Source: Desulfovibrionaceae bacterium (GTDB lineage: Bacteria > Desulfobacterota > Desulfovibrionia > Desulfovibrionales > Desulfovibrionaceae). Taken from it: DNA of 64,000 nt. The stretch spans positions 72,106-136,105 of the forward strand of contig JAFLSV010000004.1 in NCBI GenBank assembly GCA_022510785.1, given 5' to 3'. The position numbers and the translations under genes are program-made. Under the pieces are notes generated by a model, which saw only the letters and a program-made list of their open reading frames with translations, made no database searches and was not told where the DNA came from. Positions 57,014 to 64,000 of this stretch are shown one piece after another (within the stretch, counting starts at the first letter, position 1; each line of letters opens with the position of its first letter).

Positions 57014-57882
57014 CCCTGCGCCAATGGCTGGAACAGGCCGGCCATGCCCTTCAGGGCACCGAGGCGCCGCGCCGCGCGGCGGAACTTCTGTTGTGCTCGG
57101 TGCTGAATATCACCCGGGTTGCGCTTATGACCCATCCGGAGCGCGAGCTGCCGCCGGATGCCGGCGAGCGGCTGGCCGGACTGCTCAAGCGCCGCCTGGC
57201 CGGCGAACCCGTGGCCTATCTTCTGGGGCGGCGCGAATTTTATGGCCGCTCTTTTGACGTTGATCCTTCCACGCTTATCCCGCGCCCGGAAAGCGAATGT
57301 CTGGTGGATGAGGCCCTCGCCCGCCTGCCGGAGCGCGCCGTGCATTTTGCCGATCTGGGCACGGGCAGCGGCTGCCTGGCTGTCACCCTGGCGGCGGAGC
57401 GCCCCTTATGGCGAGGCGTGGCCGTGGATATTTCGGAACATGCTCTGCACATGGCCCGGCGCAATGCCGAAAGGCTGGGCGCGGCGGATCGGCTGACCTT
57501 TGTCCTCGCGGATTTTACCCTGCCCGCGTTTCTGCCGGATTTTCCGCCCGATTCTCCGGATGCGAACCATGCGGGCCTGGATCTGGTGATCAGCAATCCT
57601 CCCTACGTCAGTGAGGCCGAATACGCCGCCCTGGACCCCGGGGTGCGGGATTACGAACCCAAAACGGCGCTGCTGTCCGGCCCAGCCGGCCTGGAACACG
57701 CCCGCGCCGTGGTGGAGCTCGCCTGGCGGATCCTGCGCCCCGGCGGACTTGTGCTCATGGAGCACGGCGCCGCGCAGGGGGAGGCCGCGCGCGCCCTCTG
57801 CGCGCCGCGGCGCTGGCGGGAAGTGCGAACCCTTCGCGATCTGGCCGGGCTGGATCGCTGTCTGGCGGCGATCCACCGGTAA
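57010..57882 (+). CDS. prmC: Peptide chain release factor N5-glutamine methyltransferase
   Basis: YLLGRREFYGRSFDVDPSTLIPRPESECLVDEAL, DLGTGSGCLAVTLA, LDLVISNPPYVSEAEY; GTG start, gtga overlap. Confidence 0.95.
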   Translation: MTLRQWLEQAGHALQGTEAPRRAAELLLCSVLNITRVALMTHPERELPPDAGERLAGLLKRRLAGEPVAYLLGRREFYGRSFDVDPSTLIPRPESECLVDEALARLPERAVHFADLGTGSGCLAVTLAAERPLWRGVAVDISEHALHMARRNAERLGAADRLTFVLADFTLPAFLPDFPPDSPDANHAGLDLVISNPPYVSEAEYAALDPGVRDYEPKTALLSGPAGLEHARAVVELAWRILRPGGLVLMEHGAAQGEAARALCAPRRWREVRTLRDLAGLDRCLAAIHR

Positions 57883-58145
57883 AAGGCGCATAGCCCGGCA
57901 CGCTGCCTGAATTGCGCCCCGGTGTGCGCCCCGGTGGCGCGCGGAGTCCCCGTAACGGCGCAAGGGCGGCTCACACGCCGTGGATTTTCGGGGCTGCCAT
58001 AAGAAGAGTGCCCACCCGGCCGATAGGAACAACGGGTGTTTTGCCTGTGGGCAAATGGACACACTGTGGTAAAAAAACAACGGATCGGGGCCGGGTGAGG
58101 GCGGGTTGAAGCCCCTGAAATGGGCGCATTCAAGGGAATTTCTCC

Positions 58146-58161
58146 TGGCATGACTTTTGCA
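58146..58161 (+). promoter_or_regulatory. Sigma-54 (-24/-12) promoter candidate upstream of lpxC
   Basis: TGGCATGacttTTGCA; GG-N10-GC spacing exact; 75 nt upstream of the lpxC start. Confidence 0.6.
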
Positions 58162-58235
58162 GGAGCTCAACGCTTGAAAATGCCGCTCCGGCATGTTCAC
58201 AGGTGAAGTCTGGAAAATACGGTGTGGAGGATACA

Positions 58236-59147
58236 ATGCCGCAAACGACCATTGCCCGTGCTGTAAGCCATACCGGCGTGGGTCTGCATTCCGGCCGGGA
58301 TGTGCAGATGCGCCTTCAGCCCGCGCCGGCGGATTCGGGCATAGTCTTTCACGTTCACACTCCGTCGGGTGTGCGCCGCATCGCGCCCTGCCCGTCCGCC
58401 GTCAGCGCCACGGCCCTGGCCACCACGCTGAGCGACGGCGAGGCCCGTGTCTCCACGGTGGAGCATGTGCTGGCCGCTCTGGCGGGCATGGCCGTGGACA
58501 ACGTGCAGATTCATGTGTTTGGCGGCGAAATTCCCATTATGGACGGTTCCGCCGCTCCTGTGCTGGATTTGCTGAAAAAGGCCGGTATCCGCACCCTGGC
58601 CGCCCCGCGCCGCGTGGCCCGTGTACGCCGGTCGCTCTCGGTGGCCGGCGGCGGCAAGGCCATCCATGTCTGGCCCCACAAGGGCTTTTATGTGGATTAT
58701 ACCATTGATTTTCCTCACGCGGCCATCGGCAGGCAGCGGCTGTGCCTGGACATCACACCCGACAGCTTCGCCCGGATTGCCCGGGCCCGCACCTTCGGCT
58801 TTTTGCAGGAAGTGGAATACCTGCACAGCCATGGCCTGGCGCTTGGCGGCTCGCTGAACAACGCCGTGGTTCTGGATGAGCAGGGCGTGGTCAATCCCGA
58901 CGGCCTGCGCTGCCCCGATGAATTTGTGCGCCACAAAATGCTGGACTTTGTGGGAGATATGGCCATGCTGGGCCTGCCTCTCCAAGGCGCGTTCGAGGTT
59001 CACTGTTCGGGGCACCAGCACAACAACGCCTTTTTGCGCCGTCTTTCCGGAGAACGCGAAAACTATCTCGAGATCGTTTCCGAAGAGGACGAATCCGAAC
59101 CCGTGTATGAAGGCGGAACCTTCCCTGCCGTGGCCATGCCCGCGTAG
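58236..59147 (+). CDS. lpxC: UDP-3-O-acyl-N-acetylglucosamine deacetylase
   Basis: TIARAVSHTGVGLHSGRDVQMRLQPAPADSGIVF, STVEHVLAALAGMAVDN, MDGSAAPVLDLL, HKMLDFVGDMAMLG. Confidence 0.97.
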   Translation: MPQTTIARAVSHTGVGLHSGRDVQMRLQPAPADSGIVFHVHTPSGVRRIAPCPSAVSATALATTLSDGEARVSTVEHVLAALAGMAVDNVQIHVFGGEIPIMDGSAAPVLDLLKKAGIRTLAAPRRVARVRRSLSVAGGGKAIHVWPHKGFYVDYTIDFPHAAIGRQRLCLDITPDSFARIARARTFGFLQEVEYLHSHGLALGGSLNNAVVLDEQGVVNPDGLRCPDEFVRHKMLDFVGDMAMLGLPLQGAFEVHCSGHQHNNAFLRRLSGERENYLEIVSEEDESEPVYEGGTFPAVAMPA

Positions 59148-59173
59148 TGCCGGGTTTCGCTCCCCACGCGCCT

Positions 59174-59208
59174 GGCGCCCCGCATTGACGCGGGGCGCCT
59201 CTGTTTTT
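59174..59208 (+). terminator. Intrinsic terminator of lpxC
   Basis: ggcgccccgc-attgac-gcggggcgcc then tctgttttt; perfect 10-bp stem. Confidence 0.88.
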
Positions 59209-59328
59209 AAGAAGGGCGGGGTCAGCGCGGCATGGCCGAAGCGTGTGGGCCGGCAGGGCTCGGCGGGGTTTGGGATTGCCGCGATCGGGTTTTGCCATGT
59301 AGAGTGTTTCCTGACCTGGAGGTACGGC

Positions 59329-61068
59329 ATGGACGGGAAATTCCGGCTTTTTCTGGATCAGGCCGCGGGCCGGGCGCCCGCCGATCTGCGCATTGACAAC
59401 GCGCGGGTGCTGGACGTGTTTGGCGGCGGGGTGCGCGAGTGCCCTGTCTGCGTGGGGCAAGGCCGCATTCTGGGTTTTTCGGCCCTTGAGGCCCGCCAGG
59501 TGTTTGATGCGGGCGGCCGCTGTCTGCTGCCCGGACTCATCGACAGCCATGTGCATATCGAATCATCCATGCTGTGCCCGGCGCGCTTCGCGGAAATTGT
59601 GCTGCCCTTCGGCACCACCACGGTTATTGCCGACCCCCACGAAATTGCCAATGTCCAGGGGGTGGCCGGTGTGCGGTACATGCTGGAGGCTTCGGCCGGC
59701 TTGCCGCTGGATGTGCGCGTGATGCTTTCGTCCTGCGTGCCCGCCCTGCCGGTGGAAGACGCCGGAGCCGTGCTGGAGGCGGCGGATCTGGCCGAGCTTA
59801 TGAGTGATCCCCGGGTGGCGGGCCTGGGCGAAATGATGAATGTGCCCGGCGTGCTGAACGCCGATACCGGCACTTTGGCCAAGATTCGCCTGGCCGCCGC
59901 TCACGGCAAGCGGGTGGACGGTCACAGCCCCGGCCTGGCGGGCCGGGATCTTGACGTCTATGCCGCCGCGGGCGTGAGCACCGATCACGAATGCAGCACG
60001 CCTGAAGAGGCTTTGGAACGCATCCGCCGGGGTATGTACGTCATGCTGCGCGAGGGGTCGGCCGCCCGCGATCTGCTGCGGCTGCTGCCCGCCGTGGATT
60101 CCGTGAACGCCCGCCGTTGTCTGTTCTGTACCGACGACAGGCAGCCGGCGGATATTCTGGAGCGCGGCCATATCAACAGCCATCTGCGCATGGCCGTGGC
60201 CGCCGGGCTTGATCCGGTGGACGCCGTGCGCATGGCCACGCTCAATGCCGCCGAATGTTACGGCCTGCGCGGCAAGGGCGGCATAGCCCCTGGCTGGCTG
60301 GCCGACCTGGTGCTGGTGGATGATTTGCAGGATTTCCGGGTGCGCGCGGTATGGGCGGGCGGACGTCTGGCGGCCGAAAACGGGCGCATGCTGAGCGAGC
60401 TTCCCCAGCGGGATCCCGGCGCCCTGCGCGGCAGCGTCAGGCTGGCCCCGCTGCCCGAAAACCCCTTTGAACTCAGGGTGCCGTCGGGGCGGGCGCGGGT
60501 TATCGGGATCCAGCCCCATTCGCTGGTGACCACCTGCGACATACGCGAGGTGCGCACATCCGCGGAGGGAGTGTTTGACTTCGCCCTTAACCCCGGTCTG
60601 CTCAAGATTGCGGTGCTGGAACGGCATCACGCCACGGGTAAGACAGGCGTGGGCCTGCTGGATGGCCGTTACGGCCTGCGCGGCGGGGCCATAGCCACCA
60701 GCGTGGCCCATGATTCGCACAATATTGTGGTGGCGGGCGACAACGATGCCGATATGCGTCTGGCCGTGGAGGAAACAGCGCGTCTGGGCGGCGGCGTGGT
60801 CATGGCGGCGCGGGGACGGGTGCTGGCCTCCCTTGCCCTGCCCATCGGCGGTCTCATGAGCGATCAGTCCGCCGCCGGGGTGGCGGACACGCTTCGTGAA
60901 CTCCTGCGGCTGGCCCGAACCCATTATCATATATGGGATCAGGCCGACGCCTTCATGACCCTGAGCTTTCTGGCCCTTCCCGTCATTCCGGAGCTCAAGA
61001 TCACGGCCCGTGGCCTGTTTGACGTGTCAGCGTTCCGCTTTGTGGATGTGGACGCGGGCCGGCGGTAA
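59329..61068 (+). CDS. ade: Adenine deaminase
   Basis: GLIDSHVHIESSMLCPARFAEIVLPFGTTTVIADPHEIANVQGVAGVRYML, DGHSPGLAGRDLDVYAAAGVSTDHE, FCTDDRQPADI, VAHDSHNIVVAGDND. Start set at MDGKFRL. Confidence 0.96.
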   Translation: MDGKFRLFLDQAAGRAPADLRIDNARVLDVFGGGVRECPVCVGQGRILGFSALEARQVFDAGGRCLLPGLIDSHVHIESSMLCPARFAEIVLPFGTTTVIADPHEIANVQGVAGVRYMLEASAGLPLDVRVMLSSCVPALPVEDAGAVLEAADLAELMSDPRVAGLGEMMNVPGVLNADTGTLAKIRLAAAHGKRVDGHSPGLAGRDLDVYAAAGVSTDHECSTPEEALERIRRGMYVMLREGSAARDLLRLLPAVDSVNARRCLFCTDDRQPADILERGHINSHLRMAVAAGLDPVDAVRMATLNAAECYGLRGKGGIAPGWLADLVLVDDLQDFRVRAVWAGGRLAAENGRMLSELPQRDPGALRGSVRLAPLPENPFELRVPSGRARVIGIQPHSLVTTCDIREVRTSAEGVFDFALNPGLLKIAVLERHHATGKTGVGLLDGRYGLRGGAIATSVAHDSHNIVVAGDNDADMRLAVEETARLGGGVVMAARGRVLASLALPIGGLMSDQSAAGVADTLRELLRLARTHYHIWDQADAFMTLSFLALPVIPELKITARGLFDVSAFRFVDVDAGRR

Positions 61069-61085
61069 CGCGCGCGGACGCGGCC

Positions 61086-61580
61086 CTAGCCCCGCTGGAG
61101 CTCCTGCATCTGGGATTCCAGTTCGGAAATCTGGGCCTGATAGGCGGCAACGGTGCTTGCCTTGACTTCTTCAGGCAGCGCGCTGGAGGCCACGCTCTGC
61201 ATTTTGGCTTTCAGCTGCTCTATCTGCTTTTTGATGCTTTCCACCTGAGAGGAGCCGTCTCCGCCGCTCTGGGCTCCGCCCGCGCCGCTCGGAGCGTCGG
61301 GCACGGAGCCGGCCCGGGCTTCGCCGTCCTGCCCGGATATTCCGGCTGCGTGGGCGGCCAGGCTGGCGGCGTCTTGATCCGTGTCCTGGAGTTTCAGCGC
61401 TTCGGCCCTGCGGGCCTGCATTTCTTCAGCGAGGCGCCTGCCCTCCTCGGAAATGCTCACCGTGTCGCTGTTCCAGCCCAGGCTGCCAAGCGCGCCTTTG
61501 GACTCGCGCTCACGCCGCAGGCGTTCGATTTCCGTCAAGTCCTGCGAGCCGAACAGTGATCCCAAACCTGAAATATCCAT
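61086..61580 (-). CDS. FlxA-like family protein
   Basis: C-terminal coiled coil SSQVESIKKQIEQLKAKMQSVASSALPEEVKASTVAAYQAQISELESQMQELQRG. Start set at MDISGLG. Confidence 0.75.
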   Translation of the reverse strand: MDISGLGSLFGSQDLTEIERLRRERESKGALGSLGWNSDTVSISEEGRRLAEEMQARRAEALKLQDTDQDAASLAAHAAGISGQDGEARAGSVPDAPSGAGGAQSGGDGSSQVESIKKQIEQLKAKMQSVASSALPEEVKASTVAAYQAQISELESQMQELQRG

Positions 61581-61780
61581 GCATTCCTCCCGGTGCCGGA
61601 GGCTTCGCGCAAAAAGCCCGCACGGCACGTCAAAAACGGCAGAAAGTGCCGCTGATACTGTGTGTGGAGAGGAGGCTGCAAAAAGCGTGCAAGGGCGAAA
61701 AGCGGCAATTTGTGCCGGCTTGCGCCGTGACAGAATTTTCAGGCGGGATTTCGGGCGGGAATGCCGGGGAATGCGGGGAT

Positions 61781-62710
61781 TTATTCCAAAGGCTGCCAGC
61801 GGCGGCGTCGCTCAAGCCGGTGCCCGAGGCCGGCCCATGCGTAGGAGATGATGAGATACAGCGCGGCCGTGGTCAGCCACAGCTCAAAGGTCATGCGGGT
61901 GACGGCCATGATTTCCAGGCTCTGAAAGGTCAGTTCCGGCAGGGAAATGATGGACGCCAGCGTGGTTTCCTTAAACGTGGATATGGTCTGGCTGACCAGG
62001 GGCGGGGTCATGAGGCGGGCGGCCTGGGGCAGGATGACATGCCGGTATTGCTGCCAGGGGCTCATGCCCTGCCCGGCCGAGGCCTCCCATTGGCTTTTGG
62101 GCACGCTTTCCAGGCCCGCGCGCACAATTTCCGCCACATAGGCTCCTTCGTACAGGCCCAGGGTGAGCACGGCGGCCACCATGCGATCCAGCTGATCAGG
62201 CGGGGCCAGCAGGGCGGAAAACAAGCCCTGGGCCGCGGGCGGCAGGGCCCGCGCCATGGCCGAGACGCGCAGCAGGGCGTCATTAAAGAAGGAACCGGCA
62301 AAGAAAAAAACCAGAAAGAGCAGAACCAGCGGCGGGGTATTGCGCAGCGCGTTGACATAGATGACGGCGGGCAGGGCCGCGAAGCCCCGCTGGTGCGCCG
62401 ACAGAATGCCCACCAGTCCGCCGCTGAAAAGGGCCAGCAGCATGGACCACGCGCCCACCCGCAGGGTGGTGAGCAGCCCGCGCGGCAGGGCCCCGGCCTG
62501 CCAGTGGCCCGCCGCGTCGTGGCTGAACAGATAGGGGGTCAGGGCTGCCCAGTCCCAGTGGTGCTGGGTGACAGCCGCGGCCCGGATCAGGAACCACAGG
62601 ACAAAGGCCAGGCCGCAGAGCGCCAGGATTATGTCCAGGGGCTTCAGATGCCGCCAGCTTCTGGCCGGTGATATCCCGGGGATATAGCTCACTGGATGAG
62701 GCTTTCCCAT
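61781..62710 (-). CDS. Amino-acid ABC transporter permease (HisM/GlnP family)
   Basis: LRNTPPLVLLFLVFF, YEGAYVAEIVRAGLESVPKSQWEASAGQGMSPWQQYRHVILPQAARLMTPPLVSQTISTFKETTLASII. Confidence 0.94.
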   Translation of the reverse strand: MGKPHPVSYIPGISPARSWRHLKPLDIILALCGLAFVLWFLIRAAAVTQHHWDWAALTPYLFSHDAAGHWQAGALPRGLLTTLRVGAWSMLLALFSGGLVGILSAHQRGFAALPAVIYVNALRNTPPLVLLFLVFFFAGSFFNDALLRVSAMARALPPAAQGLFSALLAPPDQLDRMVAAVLTLGLYEGAYVAEIVRAGLESVPKSQWEASAGQGMSPWQQYRHVILPQAARLMTPPLVSQTISTFKETTLASIISLPELTFQSLEIMAVTRMTFELWLTTAALYLIISYAWAGLGHRLERRRRWQPLE

Positions 62711-63495
62711 TCGTTGGACTTGAACCAGTAGTCGCGCCGCTTTTGCAGCCAGCCTTCTTCCTCGACCACGCGAATCCAGCCGTCGAACACGTTGAGGGTA
62801 TCCAGATCCCCCTTGCGCACGGCGAAGGCCACGGGCTTGCTGAAGGCCTTGAATTCAAAGTTCTGCGCCAGCAGATCGGGATGCTTCAGGGTTTCCATGG
62901 CCGGCAGGGGCGCGCTGGAGAAAAAGGCCCAGGCCCGGCCGGACAGCACCTCTTCCACGGCCGGGGCCTCGTCGTTGAACATGCGCAGGGTTGCCTTCGG
63001 CAGCAGAATCTGCGCCGCCTGGGCCGCGGTGGTGCCGGTGCGCACGGCGATGATGCTTCCGGGATTGTTGAGTTCTTCCAGGTTGCGGATATGGCCCGCC
63101 TTTTCCTTGTTCAGGGTAAGGTCGATATAGGCCGTGTCATAGGGCACGGAAAAGTTGACCGACAGCGAGCGTTTGGGCGTGATGGCCATGCTGCCGATAA
63201 TGACGTCAAACTTGCCGGACAGCAGGGCCGGGATGATGCCGTCCCAGTTGGTGGGCACCAGTTCCAGCCTGACGCCCAGATCCTCGGCCAGGCGGGTGGC
63301 CACATCGATTTCAAAGCCGATATACTTGCCTTCCTTGTCCTGCATGGCCCAGGGCACAAAGGAGGAAAAGCCCACGCGCAGCGCGCCGCGCTTGATTACG
63401 TTTTCGATGGTGGAGTCCGTATCCCCGGCGGCCGCCGCAAGGGGAGAAAAACACAGCGCGCCGGCCATGAGCAGAAAAGCGAGAAGACGTTTCAT
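62689..63495 (-). CDS. Amino-acid ABC transporter substrate-binding protein
   Basis: Signal peptide MKRLLAFLLMAGALCFSPLAAAAG; ALRVGFSSFVPWAMQDKEGKYIGFEIDVATRLAEDLGVRLELVPTNWDGIIPALLSGKFDVIIGSMAITPKR. Confidence 0.95.
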   Translation of the reverse strand: MKRLLAFLLMAGALCFSPLAAAAGDTDSTIENVIKRGALRVGFSSFVPWAMQDKEGKYIGFEIDVATRLAEDLGVRLELVPTNWDGIIPALLSGKFDVIIGSMAITPKRSLSVNFSVPYDTAYIDLTLNKEKAGHIRNLEELNNPGSIIAVRTGTTAAQAAQILLPKATLRMFNDEAPAVEEVLSGRAWAFFSSAPLPAMETLKHPDLLAQNFEFKAFSKPVAFAVRKGDLDTLNVFDGWIRVVEEEGWLQKRRDYWFKSNEWESLIQ

Positions 63496-64000
63496 GAAGC
63501 ACCTCGGGAAGTTAGAAGTGAATGGCGTTCCAGGCGCCGGGCCGCAAGGCTCACCAGCAGGGTGAGGAACAGATAGACGGCCGCCACCAGCAGCCATATT
63601 TCAAAACTGAGAAAGGTCTCCGTGATAATCACGCGGCCGCGCATGGTGATATCGGCCACGGCTATGGCGCTGACCAGCGAGGTATCCTTGATGAGTGAAA
63701 CCACCTGGCCCGTCAGCGGAGGCAAAACGCGGCGCAGGGCCTGGGGCAGGATGACATGGCGGCAGGCCGCGGCCGTGCCCATGCCCAGACTGAAGGCCGC
63801 CTCCCACTGGGCGCGCGGCAGCCCGGCCACGCCGGCCCGGAATATTTCGGCCAGATAGCTGCCTTCAAAGAGGCCCAGGGCCAGGGTGGCCGAGGCGAAG
63901 GGCCCCAGCCCGAACACCGGGGCCACCACAAAGTAGACCATAAAGAGCTGCATGAGCAGCGGCGTATTGCGCGCCGCGCCGAGAAAGGCGCCCGCCATCA
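63492..64000 (-). CDS. Amino-acid ABC transporter permease, truncated at the window edge
   Basis: GAARNTPLLMQLFMVYF, FEGSYLAEIFRAGVAGLPRAQWEAAFSLGMGTAAACRHVILPQALRRVLPPLTGQVVSLIKDTSLVSAI; 4-nt overlap with the binding-protein gene. Confidence 0.93.
   Translation of the reverse strand, partial: MAGAFLGAARNTPLLMQLFMVYFVVAPVFGLGPFASATLALGLFEGSYLAEIFRAGVAGLPRAQWEAAFSLGMGTAAACRHVILPQALRRVLPPLTGQVVSLIKDTSLVSAIAVADITMRGRVIITETFLSFEIWLLVAAVYLFLTLLVSLAARRLERHSLLTSRGAS

Noticed and set aside
59563-60930. 455-aa minus-strand ORF
   Set aside because: Antisense to adenine deaminase.

Overview
GC-rich bacterial chromosome segment. Gene content and protein style suggest a Desulfovibrio-like deltaproteobacterium (inference, not tested). 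About 60 CDSs are supported. Most are housekeeping: LPS/Kdo/heptose/lipid A genes (waaA, hldD, kdsB, lpxC), murJ, ispH, metK, panC, serS, topA, pyrK-pyrD, argJ, dapA, prmC, lepB, menA, ade and an RNase J. Also present are an RND efflux operon, a split LysO exporter, scattered chemotaxis/flagellar genes (cheW, cheV, fliJ, a MotE-like gene, an orphan rod protein, a FlxA-like gene) and a polar amino-acid ABC transporter running off the right edge. I saw no rRNA, tRNA, CRISPR array, transposase or integrase. The strongest accessory candidates are: (1) a very AT-rich orphan gene at 37367-38470 encoding a soluble domain, an Ala/Arg/Glu/Lys linker and a C-terminal heptad-repeat hydrophobic tail; (2) a lower-GC DUF3737 / exported carboxymuconolactone-decarboxylase / AraC block at about 3.1-6.0 kb; (3) an EPSP-synthase-fold protein with an Arg/Gly-rich N-terminal extension; (4) a ClC protein whose gating-glutamate motif reads GMGGP; (5) structured leaders upstream of pyrK and the NhaC antiporter gene; and (6) a well-matched sigma-54 promoter motif upstream of lpxC. 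All calls come from reading the sequence; no searches were run.
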